Of a stretch of 64,000 bases of DNA, positions 50,925 to 59,330 are shown in pieces. Positions within the stretch are counted from its first letter, which is position 1. Each line of letters begins with the position of its first letter. The notes beneath the pieces are model-generated. The model did no database searches and was not told where the DNA came from. It saw only the letters and a program-made list of their open reading frames with translations. Source of the stretch: Myxococcales bacterium (lineage in GTDB: Bacteria; Myxococcota_A; Polyangia; Polyangiales; Polyangiaceae); assembly GCA_025359105.1 (NCBI GenBank), contig JANYHK010000120.1, positions 62,001 to 126,000 on the forward strand, in the 5' to 3' direction. A program made the position numbers and the translations under genes.

Positions 50925-51404
50925 ATGCCTCAGCACCTCGTTCGCTTCGGCCGATGGACGGTCCGCGTCGCGCCGGAGAAGACCCGCGCGGCGTACACCG
51001 GCCTCGTCGCGGCGTCGGAGCGCTGCGGGTGCAACATCTGCCGGAACTACCAGGCCGCCCGCGACCAGGTGTTCGGCGCCGAGCCGCGCGCGTTCCTGAA
51101 CCAGCTCGGGATCGATCTCATGCGCGAGGTGGAGGTCCTGCACACGCACCGCATCGCCCGCGGGCGCCACGCCTACCAGGGCTGGTTCCACCTCTTCGGC
51201 GCGCTCGAATCCGGCAAGGACGCCTACGTCCCGCGCGGCCCCGACGCGTTCGCCGTCGAGCTCGAGCCGTGCGGCGAGGCGCTCTCGTTCGGCTTCACGA
51301 CCCGCCTCGCGCTCGTGTCGAACGCGTGGGTGAACGCGCAGGTCATCCAGCTCGAGTTCGCCGCGATCGTCCCGTGGGTGCTCGACATCGACGAGCCGTC
51401 GTGA
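50925..51404 (+). CDS. Small Cys-rich protein coupled to a DNA methyltransferase
   Basis: A 159-residue protein with a notable CGCNICRNY motif at residues 29-37, suggesting a metal-binding (zinc-like) knuckle, then a mixed alpha/beta domain ending in LEFAAIVPWVLDIDEPS. I recognise no family. ATG 50925 is favoured over an upstream ATG at 50886; a TACCCT box lies 9 bases upstream. Its stop overlaps the DNA methyltransferase start (GTGA), so the two probably work together, for example as a DNA-contacting or targeting subunit. Confidence 0.72.
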   Translation: MPQHLVRFGRWTVRVAPEKTRAAYTGLVAASERCGCNICRNYQAARDQVFGAEPRAFLNQLGIDLMREVEVLHTHRIARGRHAYQGWFHLFGALESGKDAYVPRGPDAFAVELEPCGEALSFGFTTRLALVSNAWVNAQVIQLEFAAIVPWVLDIDEPS

Positions 51405-52270
51405 TCCGGCGCGAGGTCGTCCACGCCGACAACCTGACCGTGCTGGAGCGCTTGTCCGACGCCTCGTTCGATCTCGTCTACGTCGACCCGCCCTTCAACA
51501 CCGGCAAGCGCCAGCGCCGCGCGCACATGAAGACGGTGCAGAGCGAGACGGGCGATCGAACCGGCTTCGGCGGCAAGCGCTACGCGACGACGCGCACATT
51601 CGCGTCGAGCTTCGCCGACGCGTTCGACGACTACCTCGGCTTCCTCGAGCCTCGCATGGTCCACGCGCGCCGGATCCTGAAGCCCACGGGCGCCCTGTAC
51701 CTGCACCTGGACTACCGCGAGGTCCATTACTGCAAGGTCATGCTCGACGGCATCTTCGGCCGCGACAACTTCCAGAACGAGATCATCTGGGCGTACGACT
51801 ACGGCGCGCGCACCACCAAGAAGTGGCCAGCGAAGCACGACACGATTTTGTATTATGCAAAGAACGCCGCCGAGGTGTTCTTCGACGCCCAGGCCGTCGA
51901 TCGCATCCCGTACATGGCGCCGGGGCTCGTCGGACCGGAGAAGGCGGCGCGCGGCAAGCTCCCCACCGACACCTGGTGGCACACGATCGTGAGCCCCACC
52001 GGCAAGGAGAAGCTCGGCTACGCGACGCAGAAGCCCGTCGGCGTGGTTCGTCGCGCGGTGATGGCGTCGTGCCCCAAAGGCGGCCGCGTCCTCGATTTCT
52101 TCGCCGGCAGCGGGACGACGGGCGCGGCCGCGATCGAGCAGGGCTGCGGGTTCCTGCTCGTCGACGAGAGCGCCGAGGCCATCACGGTCATGAAGCGCCG
52201 CTTCGCCGGCCAGAAGGTGAGCTTCGTGTCCGTTCAGGAGCTCTTGAACCGAGCTTCGTATTCTGGGTGA
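51401..52270 (+). CDS. Orphan site-specific DNA methyltransferase (beta-type)
   Basis: A 289-residue amino-methyltransferase. The order is motif IV (VDPPFNTGK) near the N-terminus and motif I (LDFFAGSGTTGAAAIEQG) near the C-terminus, the layout of beta-group DNA methylases that modify N6-adenine or N4-cytosine. No restriction endonuclease gene is nearby, so it is an orphan. Start GTG 51401 overlaps the preceding small protein. The 3' end overlaps the sterol-desaturase gene on the opposite strand by 37 bases. Recognition sequence cannot be read from this. Confidence 0.9.
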   Translation: MIRREVVHADNLTVLERLSDASFDLVYVDPPFNTGKRQRRAHMKTVQSETGDRTGFGGKRYATTRTFASSFADAFDDYLGFLEPRMVHARRILKPTGALYLHLDYREVHYCKVMLDGIFGRDNFQNEIIWAYDYGARTTKKWPAKHDTILYYAKNAAEVFFDAQAVDRIPYMAPGLVGPEKAARGKLPTDTWWHTIVSPTGKEKLGYATQKPVGVVRRAVMASCPKGGRVLDFFAGSGTTGAAAIEQGCGFLLVDESAEAITVMKRRFAGQKVSFVSVQELLNRASYSG

Positions 52271-53019
52271 AGCGTGCCGAAGAGGCGGTCCCAGAGCAGC
52301 GTATAGAAGCCGAAGTTGTGCGTGGGCTCCGCGTGGTGCTGCGCGTGGAAGGAGCTGGTGCCGATGTGGCGGAGCGCCGGCCACGAGACCCACGCGCGCG
52401 GGAAGGGCTCGACGCCGACGTGACCGAGGACGCCGAACGCCACGTTCAACGTGAGGTACAGCGACATGCCGAGCCACGACGCGGAGTAGATCGCGATGAC
52501 GACGAGCCAAAGCCCTCCGAACGAGAGGGCCTCGGCGGGGTTCAACACGAAGAGCGTCAGCGGGCGCGGCTTGTCGAAGCGATGATGAAGCCGATGCAAG
52601 AGCGTGAAGAACCACGGGTGGTGCGCGAGTCGATGGAGCACGTACATCGCCAGATCCATGGCGAGCACCAGGACGACCACGTCCGCGATCGCCCACACGC
52701 CGACGTCGCTGCGAAAGCGGACCACGCCGGCCCGCCACGCGAGGAAGCCAACGTAAGTGACCACCGTGTTCAGGATGACGGCGCTCACCGCGGCGGCGAT
52801 CTCGGTCTTCGTGACCGGTCCCGGGTGCGCCGCGATGCGCCGCCGGCCGAAGTAGCGCACGACGATCGCGCCGAAGCCGAGCGCCGCCGCGAAGACGACC
52901 AGGTTCTGCACGAGCAGAAGGAGCGCCGCGACGCCGAGCGGCATGGCGCGAAGGGAGGTGATCGCGCTCTCCGGCATGGCTGCGTGGAGATAGCACCTGA
53001 CGGGGGTGGCGGGGCGCAT
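52234..53019 (-). CDS. Sterol desaturase / fatty acid hydroxylase family protein
   Basis: A 261-residue membrane protein with four or more hydrophobic segments and the conserved diiron His clusters: HRLAHH (HX3HH), HRLHH (HX2HH) and HAQHH (HX2HH). These are typical of the fatty acid hydroxylase superfamily, which modifies sterols, carotenoids or lipids. Its substrate is unknown; sterol metabolism is plausible in Polyangiales but not shown. Start ATG 53019 is used; the alternative ATG 52977 lacks a ribosome binding site. The 3' end overlaps the methyltransferase gene by 37 bases. Confidence 0.9.
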   Translation of the reverse strand: MRPATPVRCYLHAAMPESAITSLRAMPLGVAALLLLVQNLVVFAAALGFGAIVVRYFGRRRIAAHPGPVTKTEIAAAVSAVILNTVVTYVGFLAWRAGVVRFRSDVGVWAIADVVVLVLAMDLAMYVLHRLAHHPWFFTLLHRLHHRFDKPRPLTLFVLNPAEALSFGGLWLVVIAIYSASWLGMSLYLTLNVAFGVLGHVGVEPFPRAWVSWPALRHIGTSSFHAQHHAEPTHNFGFYTLLWDRLFGTLHPEYEARFKSS

Positions 53020-53206
53020 CGAGCGAGCTCAACGACGAAGGCGAGCTTGGCCGTTGTGGAATGTGCATCGGTCGTCTTTGCGCTCTCGTGCCGCCGCCGC
53101 GCGCGTGACTGCGCGGAGTCTGCTCTCGCCTGCGCGACCTCTGCGCAGCGGAGTCCCACAAAAGCCCGCAAATGCGCGAAAACACCGCGGCGCGCACGTT
53201 GCAGGC

Positions 53207-53212
53207 TAGCAT
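53207..53212 (+). promoter_or_regulatory. TAGCAT -10-like box upstream of the ATG cluster at 53214-53225
   Basis: TAGCAT ends one base before the first of four consecutive ATG codons, and exactly 7 bases before the third (53220). If the recurring 7-base spacing applies, the third ATG is the leaderless start. Confidence 0.4.
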
Positions 53213-53213
53213 C

Positions 53214-54641
53214 ATGATGATGATGAGCTCGAGGATCGGCCTTGGCTTTGTGCTCCTGACCGCCGCCCTGGCGCCCTTGGCATGCGTGTCTAGCTCGCCC
53301 TCGAGCGGGGGGCCCGCCACCCCGGACAGCGGCATCTACACGCCGCCCGACGGCGGTGGCGTCGATCCCCCCGTCCAGAGCGAGTGCGTCGCACCGACGA
53401 AGGGGCCGACCGTCCACCCCGGCTCCGTCAACGCCGCGGAGACCTGGACCGCGGATACGAGCCCGCACATCATCCAGTTCGACACCTCGATCTACAAGCC
53501 GCTCACCATCGAGCCGTGCGCGGAGGTCCTCCTGCCGGGCGGCGCGTCGCTCCTCATCCGGAACGAGGGCACGATCATCGCCGAGGGAACGGCGACCAAG
53601 CGCATCCACATCGGCGCGAAGGATCCCACCAAGCCGTTCACGCAGATCCGCTCCTACGGTCCCGCCGCGCGCTTCGCGTACACCACGATCGACGGCGGCG
53701 GCGTCGCGGGCAACACCGCCGTCTACAACGCCGGGACGATCGATTTCCAGGGCGACGGGCTGAAGCCGACCCAGCAGTCGCTCTTCGTCGATCACGTCAC
53801 GATCGCGGGCTCCGCGAGCAACGGCATCGTGCTGCGCGACAACGCGGGCTTCACGCAAGGCTCGAACGCGCTCGTCATCAAGGGCTCGGCGGCCTATCCG
53901 ATGAGCGTCTTCGCGCGGACCGTGGGCGGGATCCCGGTCGGCGCCTACACGGGCAACACGATCGATCAGATCCTGCTCCCCACCGGCAACACGGACACGA
54001 TAAACGAGACGACGACGCTCCACGAGCGCGGCGTGCCGTACGCGGTCGGATCGCCGGCGAGCGCCGGCGATCTCGTGCTCGACGTCCAACAGACCCAGAA
54101 CCCCGTGACGCTCACGATCGAGCCGGGCGTCGAGATGAAGTTCAAGAAGGGCGGCGTCTTCAGGATCGCCAATTTCGCGGGCAGCAACCCGGCGCGCGCC
54201 ACGCTCCTCGCGGTCGGCACTCCCGAGAAGCCGATCCTCTTCACCTCCAACGAGCCCACGCAGGCGCCCGGCGACTGGCTCGGCCTCCGCTTCGGCGACA
54301 TCCCCACGGCGCAGAACAAGCTCGACTACGTGCACGTCGTGAACGCGGGCGGCGCGAGCTCCGGGGGATCCGGCTCCTGTCCCGACAACGACGAGCTCAT
54401 GAACGACGCCGCTATCCGAATCTACGGTTGGCCGACGAGCCAGTTCATCACGCACACCGAGATCACCGGCAGCGCGACGAACGGCATCGACCGCGGCTGG
54501 CGCGACGACCGGGACAAGATCGACTTCCTGGACGGCATCAAGTACACGGGCATCGCCCTCTGCAACCAGACCTATCCGCCGAACGCGGCGAACGTCTGCC
54601 CGCAGCCCAAGAGCGCGGTCCCTTGCCCGAAGACGCTGTGA
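53214..54641 (+). CDS. Right-handed beta-helix lipoprotein
   Basis: A 475-residue protein with a lipoprotein signal (LAPLACVS), a Pro/Gly/Ser linker and a repeated beta-strand pattern typical of a right-handed parallel beta-helix (for example LLIRNEGTIIAEGTATKRIHIGA-type rungs, NGIVLRDNAGF). Four ATG codons in a row give MMMM, so the exact start is unclear; the leaderless pattern favours 53220. No catalytic residues are visible; adhesion or carbohydrate binding is possible. It is convergent with the larger lipoprotein at 54679. Confidence 0.82.
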   Translation: MMMMSSRIGLGFVLLTAALAPLACVSSSPSSGGPATPDSGIYTPPDGGGVDPPVQSECVAPTKGPTVHPGSVNAAETWTADTSPHIIQFDTSIYKPLTIEPCAEVLLPGGASLLIRNEGTIIAEGTATKRIHIGAKDPTKPFTQIRSYGPAARFAYTTIDGGGVAGNTAVYNAGTIDFQGDGLKPTQQSLFVDHVTIAGSASNGIVLRDNAGFTQGSNALVIKGSAAYPMSVFARTVGGIPVGAYTGNTIDQILLPTGNTDTINETTTLHERGVPYAVGSPASAGDLVLDVQQTQNPVTLTIEPGVEMKFKKGGVFRIANFAGSNPARATLLAVGTPEKPILFTSNEPTQAPGDWLGLRFGDIPTAQNKLDYVHVVNAGGASSGGSGSCPDNDELMNDAAIRIYGWPTSQFITHTEITGSATNGIDRGWRDDRDKIDFLDGIKYTGIALCNQTYPPNAANVCPQPKSAVPCPKTL

Positions 54642-54678
54642 TCAGGGCTTCAAGGGCGTGACCCTCGGTGGCGCGCTG

Positions 54679-57120
54679 TCAGCGCATGTCCTGACGCGAC
54701 CAGAGCTGCAGCGGCGTCCCCACGCCGGCGCCGGCGAGGTACTGGAGGCGGTCCGGGCTCAAGAAGAGGACGTCCGTGCGGCGCCCGCCCTCGAAGCGCC
54801 CGGCGACGACGACGAGGCTCGTCAGCGTGCGCGCGAGCTGGAAGCCTGCGCGGCCGCCGCTCGAGACGTAGAACTGGGGGAACGGCTGGGTCAGGAGCGT
54901 CACCCCGACGTCCGCCGTGCCGTCGCCGTCGAAGTCGCCGACGATGACCCAGTCGAGGTTCGTCGTCGACGGGCCGCCGAGCGCGGTCCAGGAGCCCTGC
55001 GCGGCCGACGAGATGGAATACTTCCCGCCGTTCATCGAGAAGACGTCGGTCTTGCCGTCGTGATCGAAGTCGCCGAAGCGTAGCGCCGACATCGGGAACC
55101 GCGAGGTTTGCGCGGGGAGCCAGTTGCGGCCGCTCGACGCGACGAACCACGCCGAGCCGGTCGTGAGGAAGAGGTCCTGACCGTGGAAGGTGTCGCCGTC
55201 GAAGTTGCCCGCCGCGATGTCGGTGATGGGGACCGGCGCCGGGAGGTTCGAGAGAAAGCGCCACGAGGAGACGCCGCCCCACGAGACGTCGAGGGTGCCG
55301 CTCTTGCGCACGGTCACGACGTCGGTGCGGCCGTCGCCGTCGAGGTCGGCGAAGCGCAGCTCGGACGCGAGCTCGGTGGCGCGCCGCAGGTGCCGCCACT
55401 CGGACTGCCCGCCCGACGAATAGTACCAACCGACGCCGGTGCCCATGAACACGTCGTCGATGCCGTCCCCGTCGAAGTCACCGGCCGCGAGGTTCAGGCT
55501 GGGATCGTCTACGCCGAACGCGTTGTTCGAGGTGATGTCGAAGTTGACGGGCGTGGACGTGGAGTCGGCGTCCGTGTCGAGGTTGTCGACGGCGTCGCCG
55601 CGCGACTGGCGGAAGACGTTCCCGTCGAGCAGGCCCTTGCGGCACTGCTGGCCGCGGATCTTCACGTTCGTGCGGTCCGTCCCGAAGAACGTGTTCCACT
55701 GGATGTGGACGTAGTCTCCGGCGAATCCGCCCTGGTAGAGCGTCGAGTCCCACCAGGGGTTGTCGCTGCCGTGCACGTCGAAATCGTGGAAGGTGTAAAA
55801 CCCCGCGTAGTAGGAGGGCGCGCGGCTCAAGACCAGGTTGTCCTGCGCGATGTACCCCGTGGACCCGCGGTAGTCGCATGCGATGCTGTGGCGGTTCAGG
55901 TACTCGACGTTTCCCTCGAACAGAGGAAACGCGCCTTGCCAGCTCGCGAAGCCGTAGCCGCCGTTGTTCGCCTCGTTGTTGTGCGAAAAATTGCGCACGA
56001 CACGGACGGGCGTGGGGCGCGGCATAGGGGGCGGGTTCGCCGGGCAGGCCTTCTCCTCTGCCCCGTCGGCGCCGTCGACGATGAGGGCAGCTTCGGTGAA
56101 GTGGGACAGCTCGATGTGGTCGACGAGGACGCGGTTGCCGTCGAAAATCTGGATTCCTCTCGCGCCGCGATCGGCGTCGATGGCATCCGACGGTCCGAAA
56201 AGCCGGAGCCCCGTCACGCGGACGTCATTGGCGGCGATCGTGAAGACGGGGGACGTAGTGTTGGACCTGGACGTGATCAGCGGGCCCTCGTCGGTGAGCT
56301 TGCGGTAGCCCCGGAGCGTCACGCCTTCCGCGATCGGGGTTTCGAGCGTCGTCACGTCGTACGTGCCGTCCATGAGCTCCACGACGGTCCCCCACGTCGC
56401 GGCGCGGAGCTTCGCAACGAGGTCCGCCCCGTCCGACGGCCGGACGAAGCCCGAGTGCGGCGCCCTCGCGCTCTTGTCGAGCGGGACGAGGCGCAGGTAC
56501 TCGGGCTCGGTGACCTCGCGCCGGCCGAGCACCAGCGGCGTCTTGGCGCCCGTCACGTCGCCCTGCGGCTTCACGACGAATTCGCGGTTGATCGGCAGGT
56601 CGAAACCTCCGATGCCTCCGATGCCCCCGATCGTCGCGGCGGCGCGCGCAGCTCCCTGGACCGCCCGCTGTTCCACGAGCTGCCGGCGATGCCCGGCGAT
56701 GATGGAGTCGCCGTCGAGGGCGAACTCCTGCGCGTCGGAGCCGTTGCACGTCTGGAGCTCCAGCGGCGCGCCCGCGACCGGTGCTCCGCCGCGCGCGCCG
56801 ATGCAGAACTGGGTGCCGACGTGCAGCGTGACGTCGTGAAACCCGGAGACCTCGCGCACGCCCACCTGCTGCGCGACGGTTCCGTTGCACCAATACAGGG
56901 TCACGGGCGAGCCGACGGCCCAGTACGCTTGCCCGCCGAAATCGAGGCACATGCGCCCGAGCGCCTTCACGGTGAACATCGGGTCCGCGGGCGGCACGAC
57001 CGCCGCCGTGCCGAGCTCCGCGCCTCCCGCCCCGAGCACCTCGCCGTCTCCGCTCTCCGTCGCGCAGCCCGCAAGAGCGAGCGCCAAGACAACCCCCGAA
57101 CCCACCGATGTATATCGCAT
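54679..57120 (-). CDS. Ricin-lectin / beta-helix / FG-GAP-repeat lipoprotein
   Basis: An 813-residue protein with a lipobox (ALAGC), a ricin B-type lectin-like domain (about 45-145, QEFALDGDSI and CIGARGG segments), a right-handed beta-helix region (about 220-540: TIAANDVRVTGLRLFG, ALIVDGAD) and C-terminal FG-GAP/VCBS-type repeats (about 550-800) with repeated AGDFDGDG, ADLDGDGRTDV and GDFDHDGKTDV calcium-binding motifs. This looks like a surface protein that binds or cleaves polysaccharide; pectate-lyase-like activity is possible but unproven. A TAGGCG sequence lies just upstream of the ATG. Confidence 0.88.
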   Translation of the reverse strand: MRYTSVGSGVVLALALAGCATESGDGEVLGAGGAELGTAAVVPPADPMFTVKALGRMCLDFGGQAYWAVGSPVTLYWCNGTVAQQVGVREVSGFHDVTLHVGTQFCIGARGGAPVAGAPLELQTCNGSDAQEFALDGDSIIAGHRRQLVEQRAVQGAARAAATIGGIGGIGGFDLPINREFVVKPQGDVTGAKTPLVLGRREVTEPEYLRLVPLDKSARAPHSGFVRPSDGADLVAKLRAATWGTVVELMDGTYDVTTLETPIAEGVTLRGYRKLTDEGPLITSRSNTTSPVFTIAANDVRVTGLRLFGPSDAIDADRGARGIQIFDGNRVLVDHIELSHFTEAALIVDGADGAEEKACPANPPPMPRPTPVRVVRNFSHNNEANNGGYGFASWQGAFPLFEGNVEYLNRHSIACDYRGSTGYIAQDNLVLSRAPSYYAGFYTFHDFDVHGSDNPWWDSTLYQGGFAGDYVHIQWNTFFGTDRTNVKIRGQQCRKGLLDGNVFRQSRGDAVDNLDTDADSTSTPVNFDITSNNAFGVDDPSLNLAAGDFDGDGIDDVFMGTGVGWYYSSGGQSEWRHLRRATELASELRFADLDGDGRTDVVTVRKSGTLDVSWGGVSSWRFLSNLPAPVPITDIAAGNFDGDTFHGQDLFLTTGSAWFVASSGRNWLPAQTSRFPMSALRFGDFDHDGKTDVFSMNGGKYSISSAAQGSWTALGGPSTTNLDWVIVGDFDGDGTADVGVTLLTQPFPQFYVSSGGRAGFQLARTLTSLVVVAGRFEGGRRTDVLFLSPDRLQYLAGAGVGTPLQLWSRQDMR

Positions 57121-57297
57121 TCTCGGCGCCTAGAGCAATGACCATTCCAGCCGGCGCCTCCGCGCGGATCGCGTGGAGCTTCGTGTGGCGCGCCGCCGCG
57201 AAGGGTAAAAGCGCCACCGCAACAGAGTTGCAGTGCAACGCGATGCGCGGGCGAAGGCGGCCCTCGTCGTAAGGAGAGCGCGTAAGTGAACGGCGTT

Positions 57298-57312
57298 GCC
57301 CCCAAACGGGGC
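57298..57312. other. Short GC hairpin at the end of the RNA-polymerase-like gene
   Basis: GCCCC-caaac-GGGGC forms a 5-base-pair stem directly beside the stop codon of the gene at 57312-59126, on the transcript's 3' side. There is no following T-run, so it is not a standard Rho-independent terminator. It could be a transcript-end structure, or nothing. Confidence 0.25.
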
Positions 57313-59126
57313 TAGCGGAGCTTCGAGAGCTTCGTTAGCGGACGAAGCCGCCGCGCCATCTCGAGGATGCGCTTCGCTTCGCGGGCGTCCACCGGGCTCG
57401 TCTCTCCCCCCTCGTCCAGCGCCGTCAGCGCCGCGAGCTCCGCGACGTCACGCTTCGCGATATCGGCCAGCGTTCCATACGCCGACAGCGCCGCCGCGAG
57501 CGCGGGGATCGACCCCCGGTAGCGCGCTGAGACCATCTGGTCGAGGAGCGGCCCAAGCGCGAAGCGGCCGAGAACACGCGGCGCGCCTCGCACGTCGAGC
57601 TGCATCAGGATGGTGTTGCTCGCGACCAGGAGCGTCTGCCCCGTCGGGTCGAACGCCCCCGCGTCGACCGAGAACGCGAAGCCAATGACGGGATCGCTAC
57701 CACGAAGCAAGACGTGCCCGGCCAGTGTGAGAAACGAGCCGTCCTCCGCCAGGACGAGCGCCGCCGCCGTCGACGCGAGCGACGACTGCATCTCGCTGGC
57801 ATCGAACTCGTCCGCGACGATCCGGACCTTCGCTTCGCTCGTCATCCACGAAAGCGGCAACCCCGATGCGTCGAGCTCCGGCTCGAAGATCGCGGTGCCG
57901 TCGAGCGCGCGAACCACCCAGCCATCGGACAGGTGCGTCGATTCGAGCCCGCCGAGTCGCACCATGACGAAGCGCCCGCAAGCCGAGACGATCTGATCTC
58001 GTCGCGATCGAACGGGAATCATGGGCTTGCCGAGCTGGCCATCGCGCAGACGCAGGGGAAATGTCGCGGTCGGAAGCGACACGAGCGCGTCGCCGCCGGG
58101 GGAGGCCGAGGCGAGCGAGAGCCCCACGACACGTCGCAGCTTGCTTCGGTCCGGGTCCGGGAAGACATCCGCCTCGGACAGCTCGCGCGTCGCCCTTGGG
58201 CTCTCGATCGACGGCACCAGCGCGAGCCGTTCGCGCGCGATCCACTCGGGCAGCGTCGGCGACGCGTCGTGCGCGTGCACGAGGCGCTCGAACGCCAGCT
58301 GGAGGAAGCGCCCGAGCTCGAGCAATGCAAGCGTCCCGACGTCGAGCTCACGCGATCGCGCGAGCGTCTGGCTCACGTAGACGACCTTCGCAAACGCGAC
58401 ATTGATCGGCCCGGGGTGCTCCATCCCGCCGGGCCCGCGGACGAACGGCCGGAGCGCAGGCGGCGGAACCGGGAGGACGCGCACCATGAGCTCGCTCGGC
58501 CGAAGTCCGTGCCGCGCTTCGAACGCGGCCGCGCGCTCGGGAGAGACGGCATCGAGCGCGGCACACAGTCCCGAGCTGCCGCTTCCCGCGAGCGCCTCGT
58601 CGTACCAGCGCGCCTCGTCACCGAAGTGCCCCTCGGCCCACGCCGGCAACGAACCGAGCCGGCGAAGCTGCGTGTTGATGCGATGGAGCTCGCGCAAGCC
58701 CGGGTCGAGCGCCTCGACGGCAGGAGGCTCCCACTCCCACAGCGCGGCGCCCGGGCTCGGTCCGAGCGTCGCACCCGGCGGACCGTAGATCTCGCCTGCG
58801 TGCCACCACGCTTCGCAGCGCGCCACCGCGAGAACGGCTTCACGCGACGCCTCGAGCACCTCGGCGACGAGCGGCACGAGTCGGGGATGAAGGCAGGCGC
58901 TCGCGAGAGCGACGTGCCCCGACCGACGCGCGCGCGCCTCGGGCTCGGAGAGAGGACCGAAGATGACCTGGCTCGCGATTCCTTCGCGATCGGGCACGAG
59001 TCCGTGACTGAAGATGCTGCCGCTCGTCACGACGCCCGCACTCGGAGACCGCGCCGGATCGGCGAACGCGCGCGCGCTCGCCACGATGCGCGAAACGTCG
59101 TCGGAGGTGAAGCCCTCGCCGTTCAT
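57312..59126 (-). CDS. Protein with an RNA polymerase beta'-like N-terminal half
   Basis: A 604-residue protein. Its N-terminal half follows the order of motifs in the N-terminal part of RpoC: PDREGIASQVIFGPL (44-58; RpoC ERDGLFCARIFGPV), RRSGHVALASACLHP (67-81; RMGHIELASPTAH), FGDEARW (168), and MVRVLPVPPPALRPFVRG (214-231; ILTVLPVLPPDLRPLVPL), followed by a helix-rich segment similar to the lid/zipper area. The Zn finger cysteines and NADFDGD catalytic loop are missing. The C-terminal half is beta-rich and unmatched. I infer a paralog derived from beta' with a new role, possibly binding DNA, RNA or sigma. Start ATG 59126. Confidence 0.75.
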   Translation of the reverse strand: MNGEGFTSDDVSRIVASARAFADPARSPSAGVVTSGSIFSHGLVPDREGIASQVIFGPLSEPEARARRSGHVALASACLHPRLVPLVAEVLEASREAVLAVARCEAWWHAGEIYGPPGATLGPSPGAALWEWEPPAVEALDPGLRELHRINTQLRRLGSLPAWAEGHFGDEARWYDEALAGSGSSGLCAALDAVSPERAAAFEARHGLRPSELMVRVLPVPPPALRPFVRGPGGMEHPGPINVAFAKVVYVSQTLARSRELDVGTLALLELGRFLQLAFERLVHAHDASPTLPEWIARERLALVPSIESPRATRELSEADVFPDPDRSKLRRVVGLSLASASPGGDALVSLPTATFPLRLRDGQLGKPMIPVRSRRDQIVSACGRFVMVRLGGLESTHLSDGWVVRALDGTAIFEPELDASGLPLSWMTSEAKVRIVADEFDASEMQSSLASTAAALVLAEDGSFLTLAGHVLLRGSDPVIGFAFSVDAGAFDPTGQTLLVASNTILMQLDVRGAPRVLGRFALGPLLDQMVSARYRGSIPALAAALSAYGTLADIAKRDVAELAALTALDEGGETSPVDAREAKRILEMARRLRPLTKLSKLR

Positions 59127-59330
59127 CCCCGCTTCATAGCAGCGCCGGAGGGAAGTGCCCGCGCGGCGTGCCCGCCCCACCGTTCACCACCCGGGCGGCG
59201 GCGTTCGCGCCCGAGGTGAAGCGGCGCCCCGTTCGTTACCGCTGCGCGAACACCGCGGCAGCCCGTACGCGAGCGACGACCACCTCCGAGCGCGCGCTCG
59301 AGCTCGCAGGCGAGTAGCGAAGGCCCACCG

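Noticed and set aside
57298-57312. Rho-independent terminator at GCCCC-caaac-GGGGC
   Set aside because: The stem is only five base pairs and no T-run follows; kept only as a weak structural note.
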